From: Neoaliturus tenellus
Taxonomy: Eukaryota > Arthropoda > Insecta > Hemiptera > Cicadellidae
Direction of reading: 5' to 3'
Assembly: GCA_030545055.2 (NCBI GenBank)
Contig: CM061536.1
Location: 5,636,064-5,700,063 of the forward strand
DNA: 64,000 nt
In this document: positions 31,912 through 44,711 of the stretch, piece by piece
Layout of the letters: each line of letters starts with the position of its first letter
Numbering within the stretch: the stretch's first letter is position 1
Notes under the pieces: generated by a model
Told to the model about the DNA's origin: nothing
The model's input: the letters and a program-made list of their open reading frames with translations, nothing else
Databases searched by the model: none
Program-made: the position numbers and the translations under genes

Positions 31912-34900
31912 TAGTCCGGGTCATTTAGCGAATGACCTAGACAAAATTGGCCGGGTAACGAGACCTAGTGGAATGAGTTTGGTATGTGTCCCTGATCATT
32001 TGGTAAAAATTCCCAACTTTTCCCACGACAGGAACATCCGCCATTTTGGAAAATGGCGGAAAAAGTTGATTACAGTGTAAGTGTTTACTAAAATGGGATT
32101 TCATAAAGACCACACCACTTAGATTCACCCAAAAAACGTTTATATTGTTTACAATTAAATACCGGACAAGGAAATATCATATTTATTGGTATAAATCATG
32201 TTTTAAGGTCAATATGTGCACTGAAATGTAATATTTCGTCAAACTTTTTGGAAGTTATTTTGGTTTTTTGTAATTTACGGCGTTAATATCACAGATACGA
32301 TAATTTTAGCCCATATAAGAATTGTAGCCCATAAAACTCTGCATCGATTGCATATATAATATTCTTTGTTGGGATAACAATAACGCTGATACGGTGCCTT
32401 GAAGTCTGAAATATTCACGGTTTTCAAAGTGGTAAAAATGGGGTTTTTGCATTTATGGACCTCTATTTTCAAAATTCAACATTTTTAACTGAAACCATTT
32501 GAAAGAGCTTAAAAAAAACAATTTAGTATTTTGAAATTTGAACTTGGCTTGAACGGGTTACGAAGAAAAGCCAAAAATAGGTTTCCCATGTTAATCTTAT
32601 GGGAAATCAACTAAACCCTGTATCTCGCTTATTTATCGGCATAAATTGATAAAATTTGTCTATGTACATTCACTAGGTAGATTTTAACTGATATTTGCTT
32701 ACAACACCCATATTTCGGCAAACCTACATACTCACCCCCATGAGGTTTATGGAAAAAATTAAAAGTGCCGAATATTGATACAATTTGATATTTACCTTAA
32801 CTAACCATTATACTTCCTAACAACTAACATTTGATAACAACATCCCATTGCAACAAACCTACATACGCATTCTATGGTGTTTATGGGGAAAATACAAAAT
32901 CTCAAATTCCTTAGGAAATTCGCTAAGTACGCAGGTTTGCTGCGACGGGGGTATTTGATAATATGACGAGAAAACTATTTAAAAAAAATTTAATAAAATA
33001 AACCAATTTAATCTTGATATTTAAACCAAGATATAAACAACGCAAAATTCGATATGACATTTATTCCGCTTGTATAGTCCACAATAGATGGGTATATAAA
33101 TTTCAAATTAATACACAGGTAAAAATATTTTTTAAATTTAGATTCGTGAGGCCGTTCGCTAGCAAGGACATCATCTCTGTAGGCCCTAAAATTATCAGAC
33201 GACTCACAAAAAAAAGATGGGTAGTTTTATAATAGATACAATACATATAGTGTGCTTAACTTTTAATAATCATTTGGTAGTTTCCTAATAAGCGTGGTCC
33301 GTCATCTTAGAAAATGGTGGAAAATTAATTACCTATAGTGTAAGTGTTTACTAAAATGATATTTTCGTAAAGCTCATACCACTTAAAGCTTAAAACCATT
33401 GGTCGATTTCGTTAAACTACCTGTAACGATTTCTTTTAATTTTAACTACCTGTAATTTCCAACTATTATTATGTTATAATTTCATTATTCCCCATTACTT
33501 ACCGTATATGATATTATATACACCTGCATCTAATGACTCAATGATCAAAATATCAAATACTCTTTCAACTGAATTGTATGCAATCTGTAAAAAACGCTAT
33601 TTAATTTTGTTAAACTAATTTTACTAAGTTTTTTACAACATTTTTTAAATTAATGGCAAATTTTTTAAGAATAACCATGTCTTTGTTTCCCTTTTAAGCT
33701 TAGTTGTTCCATTTTTACTGGAAGTTCATATCTATTAAGATATAATTGATAATAATTGATATATTAAAAAAAAAAAAAAAAATAAATAAAAACTAACATA
33801 AATATTAGTTTTATAATCTGAAATGTCTGACTATCTATTTATAATTTGATTGGTACTTAATTTTCTTTATTTAAACTTTTTTGTAATGAGTTCTTGATAC
33901 ACAATACCCAAAGTATTAATTAATTAAATTACATATTTACATCAAAATATTCTTTTCACTGAATATCATGCAATCTGTAAAAATGATATTTATTTTTATT
34001 AAATTAATTGTATATTGTTTTCTTATCTTATTGTCAAATGCCCCTGTAGCAGCAAACCTGTGTAGGCTACTCAGCGAATTTCCAAAGGAATTTGAGATTT
34101 TTTATTTTCCCCATAAACACTATGAATGAATATGTAGATTTGCTGCCATGGAATGTTGTTATAAAATGTTATTTGTTAGGAAGTGCAATGGTTAGTTAAG
34201 ATAAATATCAAATTGTATCAATATTCGGCACTTTTTAATTTTCCCCATAAAACCCATGGGGGTGAGTATGTAGGTTTGCCGCCATATGGGTGTTGTAAAA
34301 AATATCAATTAAACCCTACCTAATGAATGTACATAACAAATTTTATCAATTTATGCCGATAAATAAGCGAGATACAGGGTTTAGTTGATTTCCCATAAGA
34401 TTAACATGGGAAACCTATTTTTGGCTTTTCTTCGTAACCCGTTCAAGCCAAGTTCAAATTTCAAAATACTAAATTGTTTTTTTTTTTTTTTAAGCTCTTT
34501 CAAATGGTTTCAGTTAAAAATGTTGAATTTTGAAAATAGAGGTCCATAAATGCAAAAACCCCATTTTTACCACTTTGAAAACCGTGAATATTTCAGACTT
34601 CAAGGCACCGTATCAGCGTTATTATTATCCCAACAAAGAATATTATATATGCAATCGATGCAGAGTTTTATGGGCTACAATTCTTATATGGGCTAAAATT
34701 ATCGTATCTGTGATATTAACGCCGTAAATTACAAATAACCAAAATAACTTCCAAAAATTTTGACGAAATATTAAATTTCAGTGCACATATTGAACCTTAA
34801 AACATGATTTATACCAATAAATATGGTATTTTCTTGTGCGGTATTTAATTGTGAACAATATAAACGTTTTTGGGTGAATCTAAGTGGTGTGGTCTTTATG

Positions 34901-35101
34901 AAAATCCCATTTTAGTAAACACTTACACTGAAGTCAACTTTTTCCGCCATTTGCCAAAATGGCGGATGTTCCTGTCGTGGGAAAAGTTGGGAATTTTTAC
35001 CAAATGATCAGGGACACATACCAAACTCATTCCACTAGGTCTCATTACCCGGCCAATTTTGTCTACATCAAGGCCATATTTTGGCTAAATGCCCCGGACT
35101 A
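31912..35101. mobile_element. 3.2-kb palindromic element with about 1.1-kb arms
   Basis: The ends TAGTCCGGGTCATTTAGC and the inverted TAGTCCGGGGCATTTAGCC are flanked by TAT on both sides (31909-31911 and 35102-35104). The arms (about 31912-32970 and 34035-35101) are highly similar over their length, so the same short frames appear on opposite strands (MADVPVVGKVGNF... at 34959 plus and 32055 minus; SDFKAPYQRYYYPNKEYYIC at about 34590 and 32410). The centre holds a third diverged piece of the arm (about 33290-33395). The frames look like repeat sequence, not a known protein. Confidence 0.8.
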
Positions 35102-35104
35102 TAT

Positions 35105-36349
35105 CTTTAAATTCCAATTTATCAGGTATCTCTGCAAGATAAAAGTTTTCAGAGTGGAAGATTAAGATATATTTAGCACTGATTTCAATGAATACCTAAT
35201 GTAATATGTGTTATCAGTTATTTACCAACAGTAATTCTGTATTTAGATATGAGTTTGATGGAATCAGTAGGCTATTTTCTAAGGAAAGAAAATTCAAAAT
35301 TATATAAAATATTTTAAGGGTTAAAGCTGATATTAAATGATTTTTCATATTCAAAAACCTTTAACTGTGGGTAAAATTTTTTCACCAAGGTAAATTTTGG
35401 CATTTATCTCAAGAGACACTTTTTATTACAGTAGGGCCAGTTATTCATCCTTCAGTTATCTACCTCATTTTATTTAATTAATATAAAGCAACGAAGAGTT
35501 CAAAAGTGCTTGCTGAACGCTCAATGTCAAATCAGCGTGTGTACGTGATCTACTTAAATATTTCTTTCGTAACTTACTAGTGCTATTTCAGTAAAATATG
35601 ATTTTTGTTACACGAATTTATTAGTGATATAGTTATGTTTTATTCAAAGGCCCTCACAATCCGCCATTTTATTTTATCAACCTTTCCACCAGTTTTTTTT
35701 GGTGGATAATCGATACTGTACACACACATATATGTACACCATGTCAGGACCTCTCACTCCCTTTAAAAGTGAGTTTTTTGTAACCACAAAATATTCCTGC
35801 AGAGGAGAGTGGAACCAGGGCAAAACTCATCTGCGGTATTAGGGGATTCAAGTCAGGGAACAGTTGTGATTCATTTAGGCGAGCGGGAGACCCAAAATTT
35901 GATGAATTTAAAAATATCCGCCATATTGAAATGGAGTGAGGTATCAAAACTCATTTTACACCAAAAAATTTGTATTAAAGCAACCTTTAAAACTATGTAA
36001 AATATAAAATATTTTTATATTTTAAATTTCTGAGATTCGAACCGGTGACTTCAGTTTTTTAAACACTCTGTATTTATTCATTATTAAAAGTGTGTTTAAA
36101 CTATTCCTTGTAGTTGATTTAGTACTCAAGGATTTCATTTCAACATTGTAGGACGAAGCGTTGGATTATAATAAATTTGAAAAACATTAGTGTACGTTAG
36201 TATACAGGCGAAGCGACTCAATGCCACGCTGGCCCCAGCACTGCCGTCTGAGTACTTTTGAAGGCTTAGTATTCAGTTTATACAAAACATAGAGGATTGA
36301 AATTTTACAGAAAACGGCCACATACATGGCTCTTTAGAGTTCATTAATG
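35105..36349 (+). other. UGT 2 intron 2, stretch without recognised elements
   Basis: Plain AT-rich intron. A GATTCGAACCGGTGACTTCAG segment (36033-36053) looks like the antisense T arm of a tRNA-derived repeat. Nothing else is supported. Confidence 0.5.
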
Positions 36350-36357
36350 ATTTAATG

Positions 36358-37560
36358 CAGTGTTTCCCAACCTTTTTGTGTCCGTGTACCACCTGAGGCT
36401 TTTCAATTTTTTTGCGTACCTCCCTGACTCATACATAACCCCCTAGGAGCTCTCTAGAGCCTAGGATATTGTTTTCCTTTTAATGTATTTCATTATAGGC
36501 CCCTAATTAGTAGTGTGAGAAAAAAATAAAACTCACACTTAAAAAAATTAATTAAAAAAGTTCTATTTTAATTGAAAAAAAGAAAAAAACATCAATTGGG
36601 ATGAACATTTTATTTCCAAGATAATAACGTAATAGTATAAGTAGGCCTGAATTATGTTTTCTACTTTGAAACTAAAAATTGCTAGCTGCAGGTTTTATTA
36701 ACAAGGTTTCATAGGGCCTCCAATACAATTGATGCAAATTGTTTCAAATACACACCTACAGCAAAAAAGGTTATTTAGCATTTCTACAAAAGTAAGTAAA
36801 ACAATAAAAATACAAAATTACCAAACTAATAATATTAACAGCAAAAGAGGTTGTTAATGGGAAACTTGCTGTTATTTCTTGCTCAGGAAAGAATCTTTTT
36901 CAGGGGACTGATTAATAATCAGGATTAATTTTACACATGCAAAAATAACGGGCACGACACAAACTACTTTGACTTGACTGGGCTTTGGCTTTATCAAACG
37001 AATACCTAACTACCAATGAGGATGGTTTAACCTCGTTGGAATACACAGCATGAGCATGTGTTCCAGGGTTACCAAGTGATGAACTTCACATTCTCTGTGG
37101 ATATGACTAAATTAATTTTTCCTCGAGTTTCATTGCTTCTGCGGAGCATGTCTTGTAACTTCAAATAGTAAAAGGTAAATACAGAACTTAAAATAGGCCT
37201 AATTCAAGGGTTCAGACGGGTACTGGACACAAAATCATTATTCATTAGTATAAATAAGCTCAGAAAACGGAAGCCTTAACTTAAAATAATTTATTTTTTA
37301 TGTTGGTACAAAATTGCTTTAGCAAGGAAAGGGTGGAGCTACCTATTGGGTTCTCTCAAATGTCTCAAATTATGGGTAAAAGCGTTGTAACGTAGAACTG
37401 AGCTTACCAAAACGGCTATCGGTGTCGGCATCACGTAGTTCAAAAGTGCTTTTTTTATTTTTCCTGTGTTTAATTTTTTTTCTTCTTTGTCTCTCGCGTA
37501 CCACCTGTAATGCTCTCGCGTACGACTAGTGGTACGCATACCACAGGTTGAGAAACACTG
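36358..37560. mobile_element. hAT element, non-autonomous, 1.2 kb
   Basis: Begins CAGTGTTTCCCAACCTTTTT and ends ACCACAGGTTGAGAAACACTG (inverted). Flanked by ATTTAATG (36350-36357) and ATTTAGTG (37561-37568), an 8-bp duplication with one mismatch. A subterminal GTACCACCTG recurs at both ends. No transposase frame remains. Confidence 0.88.
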
Positions 37561-37735
37561 ATTTAGTGTATTAAAAAATTATTATATGATGTCATACGAC
37601 TTTTACTGTTGCATTTTAGTTTTGTTACTTTTACATAATATAAACACTTGCATTTTGTATATAAAAAATAAAACTCCGAATCTATCGATTGTGATCCAAC
37701 AAGTATCTTTCACTGAACAAACTGTGAAAGTTTCA

Positions 37736-39299
37736 TCTTATATAATAAAAGAGTGCATTTAAGGGTCTAGAGAGAAAACTACTGAACGGATCGTGGTCGC
37801 TTTGGTGTCTATCGATTTCCTATCGTCCCTATATGATAGGAAAAATATGGAATCCCTTGGAAAACGCTTTATAACTCCGTAAAATGAAAATTAGACCTTA
37901 TTTAGACCAATCTAAGACGTCAATTTGTCGATTTGTTTACTGCTCCAGGTGATCCAAATCTTGCAATTAAATTTTATACCACTGCTGATTTACAAGGTAG
38001 TTTTTGTAAACAAAACAGACAACTTTAATTTTCATTGACATATAACAAATGAAAGACACTAAGGTTGCAGTTATTCTTAAAACAGTAAAGTAAATTTTTA
38101 ACAGCTGGTGCTTGGACAAAATTTTGGTTGATATACTATAAAGAAAGTTTACCTATTATAACCTAGATGATTGAATTTATGCATTTATTTACACTTATAA
38201 GTTATATTAATATTTGTTTACATATATGTTTTTATATCTTAACCATCAACTAAAGATGTTTATATTAAAAAAAAAATAAACAAAAACATAAGTTAATCTG
38301 TTGATTGTAAATACTCACCATGGTAGTTTAATACTTTTATTTTTGTTATATAACTACGTAATTTAGATTCTTAAAATGGTAATGTAGACTTATGATTCTA
38401 CATGTTTAACAATTAGTTTTTTCTCACTGATATAAAAAAAAAATGAAGTACAAAAATGTAAAGATGCAGAACTATGAACTATGAATAAATAATTAATGAA
38501 ATATACAAGAAGGTCTCGAAGAAATACCATGAATAAAAAAAGATATGGAATAAAGTGCAAACCAAAGACAAAGGAAAACATTTTAAATAGTGTTTTAATG
38601 ACTGTAACAACCTACTATATGACTGATAGACTTAGAGGACAATGCACGTCCAGTAGCACTTAGTATTACATGATAAACTCAAGTCAGAACTTGTCAATTA
38701 GATTTCATAAATCCTGTGGAAGAGCTCAGAGTCTGATGCTCAGCGATGGTGGACCGATACATAATGTGGACGTTTTAGACTCAGCGTGGATCTACAAACT
38801 TAATGTAAGGAGGCAAAAGGGATTATTGCCAGAGATTGAAAAAAACTCTTGGTCAGATTGATGAATCTGGGTGTTTAGCAAATTAAATACAAAATCCAGA
38901 CTCTGGGAAATTAAATTGGACCCTGAGGCAGCAAAATTAACTATACCAATAAATGGTAACAGCAACTTGAATGGAATATACGGAAAGATGGCTGAAAACA
39001 TTTTATTATCTTGGTTTTTTTCAATAGATAAGTCCAATAGGCCTACTATATTTTACAATCATTTGATAGTAAACTATTTATTAACTTATAAACCATTATT
39101 GTTATATAACTATATATTGTTCACATTGCTAAAGAAATGGAAAATTTAAGTATGTCGTCAGGAGTAAATTGTGTTTATAGATTAACAGGAATTCCTATGT
39201 TATGAAGTATGTTTCATAAATTTTGTGACTTGTAAATCATCATATGCATGAATAATCATCATAAAAATTACCCGTCATTTTTGACGGGCTGTTTGCTAG
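37736..39299 (+). mobile_element. Helitron B (non-autonomous, 1.56 kb)
   Basis: The same 5' TCTTATATAATAAAAGAGTG after A, and the same 3' hairpin (CCGTCATTTTTGACGG) plus GCTGTTTGCTAG before T, as Helitron A. It lacks the dimeric insertion of A, so it better represents the ancestral form. Confidence 0.88.
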
Positions 39300-39938
39300 T
39301 TAAATAATAACAAACAGCTGAAACTGGAATGAGTTTTGTGCAAATTCCAAAAAACTTAAAAAAAACTCAGGTTTTTGCTACAAAACTCAATGTTCCCCCA
39401 CACAAATAAAAAAGGCAAACAAAAGATTGCTCAACAACGTACACCGATGTTGTTATTTAGCTGGTTGGTAGTACTCAATGTGGCTGGTATCTCGTAAACT
39501 AAGCGACTTTTTGGGGATCTCCCGCTCACATAATTTAATTACACGTTAAACAGCTGGTTCCACCATAGATTAAGCATTCTTCCCAAGGGGTATAATTAAT
39601 CTAAGTACCAGGTTAACCGAGCCTTGCTCGCTGGTTTTAATTCAGTTTAAATATGTCCACCAACCACCGACTATACCTCTTTACAGTTAACAGCTGTTTC
39701 AAAAAGTCTGTTTAACATTAATGTTCCTTTATTTTTGTTTACATTTCGTTGTTATTTTGTTACCAAAATAGCAACCCATAAGACCAATGTTAAAAATTAC
39801 GATTTTTAAACTTAAATTTAGACCAAATTAGATTTTTCTTGGGATTGAGACTGTTTCTAAACTTATTTTTGGGCCAAAACCACAGAGAAGTAATATGTAT
39901 TACTTACTCTGTGGCCAAAACACTCTTAAATGCAAAGT
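39300..39938 (+). repeat. Left part of a dispersed repeat split by the 39939 insertion
   Basis: From about 39730 the sequence matches 45630-45770 (ATAAGACC...ATGTTAAAA). A short hairpin, CCACAGAGAAGTAATATG / inverse, sits at 39879-39916. The repeat resumes at 41522. Confidence 0.55.
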
Positions 39939-40108
39939 CAGGGTGTCTAGTTTATTTATCTTTCCAAATTCAAGACTAATTCCAGACTTTTTCAAGACTT
40001 CTTTAGTTTTTTCAAGACTATTGCACTACTCAACATATCAATTTCTATTTTACACTTTACAAAATTATTTATATAGTTGCCGCTTACATATTTGTTTTAA
40101 AATAGTAT

Positions 40109-40407
40109 GCACATACCTTCCGTCAATCAGCTCAAATTTTATTGGTGAATATAATCACTACATGTTTTGCCGAGAATACGACATTGTCAAGTGATACAAG
40201 AACATACTATCCATATAAGGATATGTCAACGATCAAAATAGACAAACTGAACTGTGTTTGTGATATGTTTTGTCCATTTTAATCCTTATGACCAATCCTT
40301 CGATGGATAGTATGTTCTTATACCACTTGACAATGCTGTATTCAAGGCAAAGCATGTGGTGATAATATACAACAACAAATTTGAGCTGTTCGACAGAAGG
40401 TATGTGT
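40109..40407. repeat. Small foldback (about 300 bp)
   Basis: Arms of about 115 bp: GCACATACCTTCCGTC...AGCTCAAATTT at the left and its inverse at the right, plus the inner pair GAACATACTATCCAT / ATGGATAGTATGTTC. The centre is short. Probably a MITE. No target duplication was assigned. Confidence 0.65.
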
Positions 40408-40655
40408 TTACTATCTCAATCTTCAATAGCAGTTCAGCGGATAATAAATTTTAGTCTTCAATAGCAAATCAGCGGCTAATACAATGAATCTTAATATTTT
40501 TTGTAAAAACAAGACTTTTAAAATGAAACCATAAAATTCAAAGTTATTAATGATAAGCAATATTAATTCTCCAACAACATTGAAAATTAAAATGTTTTGA
40601 ATTAAAATACTGTAATGCACAAGTGTGTAATTCTATTTTTATTAAATACTAGCTA

Positions 40656-41043
40656 CTGTCCGGAGATGACTTGTTGGCCAGTGAGGGGGTTGCGGGGTGA
40701 GGGGGAAGCTGAAGCATGCCATTGGTCAAAACAATTTGCTTTTTGTTTTTGGTTTTTTTTATTCCACCATGTGTTAAGCTATTAACAAAACCAAAAACAT
40801 ACAGCATCCCTCCGATGTTTTCTTTTATTTTGCAGTCAGCTGTCTTTCTCTACATTGAATTAGGCTAGCTGGTTTGTCAACAAAGATGATTGTTTACTTT
40901 TTTTAGCAAAACTTTTTCATGTAGAATAGTACAATCTAAGTTTGTTTTTATTCCTTAGTTAACCAAATGACCGGTACGTTTCGGATGTAAATTTCCCCTC
41001 GCCCCCCAATCCCCTCAGTGGCCAACAAGTCATCTCCCGACAA
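40656..41043. mobile_element. TA-flanked MITE (388 bp)
   Basis: The ends CTGTCCGGAGATGACTTGTT and the inverted TTGTCGGGAGATGACTTGTT sit between TA dinucleotides (40654-40655 and 41044-41045). The TA duplication suggests a Tc1/mariner-type mobiliser. The interior has poly-G/C-rich subterminal blocks and no ORF. Confidence 0.7.
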
Positions 41044-42153
41044 TATGTGCCTGTCCTTCGTATGGCTGTTTATTTTATTATTAAAATAAATAATATAAAT
41101 AATATAAATAATTCCACAAATTCAATAGTGATATCAAATTTATAGAACACGTACAAAATGAATATATTTGTTAATAATTAAAATGTTGCTTCTCCTTGTT
41201 TTTTAGCTTGAAGGCCAATGATAGTTAACACCATTTTTAGGCCATTTTTCAGCACACACTGAATCAAGAGTCAATACCAGCGTCTCCGCATGGTGGTCCC
41301 TAGCATTTACTGTGTACAGTCGCAAGCGTTTTAATTGGGTTAATAAGCGTCTCCAGTTAGTAATCTCGATCGGCGATCACAAGCGTTTCCATAATTAAAT
41401 TTTTTTATAAATTTCAAGACTAGAATGCAAATTCAAGACTAATTCCAGACTTTTCAAGACCATTGTTAAATTCAATACTAATTCAAGACTTTCCAGATTT
41501 TCAAGACTACTAGACACCCTGAAAGTTTAAGAAAAATCTATCCGCTAGATTTCGAGATTGTGGAACACACACTTCTGAAATTGTAATTTTAGTTTTTTGG
41601 CTCTAGCGGCCTAACGGTTCTTCCTATCTAAAATCTGAGAACAATGTTACGATAGGGAATTTAACTATCTACAATTTTGGTCCTGTGACTTTTTATCATA
41701 TGTCACACCGTTAAGCCTCCAGAGTATTTTTAATGAAATCCTGTTTTTGGTTTTCAGGCTCTAGTGACTAAACGGGTGATCTTATAGAATGACTTGAGAA
41801 GATCATGCAAAGATGAACAATTTTTGTCCTGTAACATTTTCCCGTATCTCATTTCCTTTACTCTTAAAACAAGATTTAATGTATTTGCAACTTTGATGAT
41901 CGTGAATAGAGGCAAATTGGCGGTTCTAATCCAACGGTAATGTCATGCATATTTATGCATATCTTAAAACTGATAAATTGAGTTCTAAACGAGAACCTTT
42001 AAGGAGGGAACGAGGCAGGGGGTATGGGGGCGGAGCCCCTATCGAGCTGGAGGCGAGTCTATGATTCTACTTTGGGCTGCATGGAGATTTTGTGGCTATG
42101 AAAACCTAGATAAAGAGTAAAATAATTGCATAAAATGGATATTATGCTTGCAG

Positions 42154-42373
42154 AACACAAGAATGTTGTTGGAATCATTGCTCATGGCGGTCTGGCCAGT
42201 ACAATTGAAGCAGTATACTTCGGCAAACCTATCATCGGGGTGCCTTTCTTCGCTGACCAGAGGGTCAACATAATGTCCGTTGTAAGGCGAGGAGCAGGCG
42301 TACAGCTGGACTTGGACAATCTCTCGGAAGAAAAAATATCTGCTGCACTCTCAGAAATTTTAAACAATGCAAC
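42154..42373 (+). CDS. UDP-glycosyltransferase 2, coding exon 3
   Basis: A 220-bp exon after the acceptor ATGCTTGCAG. Joined to exon 2 it reads ...DIM-EHKNVVGIIAHGGLAS, then EAVYFGKPIIGVPFFADQRV. These are the residues of the UGT signature that bind the UDP-sugar: HGG, EA, GVPFFADQ, and N of VNIMS. GAGVQLDLDNLSEEKISAAL follows. It is in phase with exons 2 and 4, with no stop. The donor is GCAAC|GTAAGA. Its integrity contrasts with the frame breaks in exons 1 and 2. Confidence 0.93.
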
Positions 42374-43677
42374 GTAAGACTACTTTAGCACAGGAGATTT
42401 CATTTATGGTACTGTATATTTGTTTATGTGTGTGGATGGTAACTTCCAACTGTTTTATTTCCCAAAATAGTATGGATATTTCTTTCCAAAAATGTTTAAA
42501 GTTTATTTGTGTGCCTGGATGTAAAAACTTAAAATAATACCCCCGTCGCAGCAGACCTGCGTACTCGGCGAATTTCCAAAGAATTAATGTTTCAACATCA
42601 AAGAACTTCGTGGCTATCTTATATAATTAATAATCTCTACAAGGAAATGTAATATATTTAATGGCATTATATTTCTGAGTAAATTATTTGTATTTAATAA
42701 TTTATTTAATAATATTTATATTGCAATAAATGACTTTTTTAACAGTAATAAAAGTGCATATCCAAAGCTTCCATGTAAAAGGAATGATTTGTTTACAAAT
42801 AACAAAACATAAACATTTCAAATTTGACAAATATGCAGAAGACAGCTGATCAGCTGATTAGGAACACATTCCTTTTTATCTCCATCTCTCTTGCTCCAAT
42901 TATACACTTATTTTCCATGAGAATACATGGGATTTAGCTTGTAGGTTTGCTGCCTTGTGGGTTTTTGATCAAATCTTAATTACTCACCATCTAGTGAAGG
43001 TTCATAAATTTTTTTATTAAGACATGTTGATAAATTAGCAATATATAACTTTTTAAAGATTTACCCATAAGAATAACATGGGAAACTTGATTTGAATTTT
43101 CTCCATAACCAGTTAAGCTATTTTAAAGATTCAAAATACTAAGTTGTTTGTTTTTTTAAGCTCTTTTAAATGGTTTTAGTTAAACTTGATGAATTTTGAA
43201 AATTTTGTTTCAAAAATGCTAAAAACCCAATTTTGACCCCTTTGAAACCCCATAAAACCCCGTTCCCATAACCCCACAATGCTGGTTCGCGAGCTCATGA
43301 AAATAGACCTGGTCTTACACCTTCATACCAAATTTGATCAAAATCGGAGGTCCGCTTCAAAAGTTATCGGTACCACGGACACACACATATATATATATAT
43401 ATATACATATATATGAAAATGAACGAACAGCGTTTTTGGCTTCTGGGGACTCAAAATGAAAAAGTAAAGTGGTTCCGGGCTTAGGTCTTACCATGGCTAC
43501 TATCGTAATAGCGTATTCCCTATAGGGAAATTCGCTAAAAGGGTCGTAGTGAGCTTTAGTTCATGTTTATTTTACCTGGAAAACCAAATGGAGAATCAAA
43601 AGCTTATTTAGCTTTGCTCTAGTGGTTTGTTTTTATATAATAGGTTTATATATAATAGTTTTAAGTATTTCAAAATA
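42374..43677 (+). repeat. UGT 2 intron 3, first part: repeat debris
   Basis: Holds a fragment of the CCCCCGTCGCAGCA repeat (about 42538-42585). A longer related copy from about 42900 to 43560 includes TTTGATCAAAATCGGAGGTC, an AT microsatellite (43388-43410) and the GGTTCCGGGCTTAGGTCTTA block also seen at 24600. Confidence 0.55.
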
Positions 43678-44547
43678 CAGGGTGTCCAGCTTCCACCTTT
43701 ACAAACTTTTACAGGTTATTGCCCACGTCAAAATAAGCAAAAAAGTTCCTATAAACATATGTCCTAAAATGCTTCGTTAATCCGCTAGCCACCATTTTGT
43801 TTTTTACACTAAATAATTTTTATTTCCGTAACAGATCATTGTATTAAGTTGATATTTGGCATAAACCTTCACTATAACAATACCCATTTTCAATAAAAAA
43901 ATTATTTTTTTCCAATGTGTATTTTCAAAATGGCGGCCATTTTAAAATTTTAAACTCAAATATCTCAAAAACGGTAAATTTTATAAAACTGTTACAAGAG
44001 ACAAAAAAGTTGACAAATTAAATTATCTAAACAATGATACCAAGTTTGTAAGGATCCGACAACAAATAACGGAGTTATTGAGATTTTTCTCTTAAAATAA
44101 CCTAAATTGGCGTGCAAAATCAGTGCTTTTCTGCAGGAAAACCACAATAACTCCGTTATTTGTTGTCAGATCCTTACAAACTTGGTATCATTGTTTAGAT
44201 AATTTAATTTGTCAACTTTTTTGTCTCTTGTAACAGTTTTATAAAATTTACCGTTTTTGAGATATTTGAGTTTAAAATTTTAAAATGGCCGCCATTTTGA
44301 AAATACACATTGGAAAAAAATAATTTTTTTATTGAAAATGGGTATTCTTATAGTGAAGGTTCATGCCAAATATTAACTTAATACAATGATCCGTTACGGA
44401 AATAAAAATTATTTAGTGTAAAAAACAAAATGGCGGCTAGAGGGTTAACGAAGCATTTTAGGACATATGTTTATAGGAACTTTTTTGCTTATTTTGACGT
44501 GGGCAATAACCTGGAAAAGTTTGTAAAGGTTGAAGCTGGACACCCTG
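43678..44547. mobile_element. Foldback mariner-like MITE (870 bp)
   Basis: Begins CAGGGTGTCCAGCTTC and ends with its inverse, between TA dinucleotides (43676-43677 and 44548-44549). The two arms of about 410 bp are nearly perfect inverted copies around a centre of about 50 bp (about 44090-44140), so the RNA would form a very long hairpin. There is no ORF. It lies in the last intron of UGT 2. Confidence 0.88.
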
Positions 44548-44711
44548 TATAAAACAATCAACCTGAACAACCACGTTTGTTTAAGCTGCCAATCTACACC
44601 AAGTTATAATGGGGTAACCAAATACCAATTTCAGTTTATTCTGAACAATATAGAAACACAATACAAAGCCCAGTTTATTAAAATTAAAAAAAAAAAACTT
44701 TGATATTGTAG

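Larger units (their letters stand above)
39939..41521. mobile_element. TIR element, 1.58 kb, with CAGGGTGTCTAGT ends
   Basis: The ends CAGGGTGTCTAGT are inverted at 41521. Flanked by AAAGT on both sides (39934-39938 and 41522-41526). Both ends carry repeated TCAAGACTA/TTCCAGACTT motifs. Related unoccupied sites at about 45768 and 47199 read GCAAAGTTCAAG or CCAAAGTTCAAG without the element, which confirms the boundaries. It resembles hAT termini, but the 5-bp duplication is atypical. It contains two smaller elements and no transposase. Confidence 0.75.

Noticed and set aside
31937..32472. Two short minus-strand frames (and their mirror frames at 34530-35165) as possible genes
   Set aside because: They appear twice only because they lie in the arms of the palindrome. 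They have no recognisable domain and their sequence belongs to a non-coding repeat.
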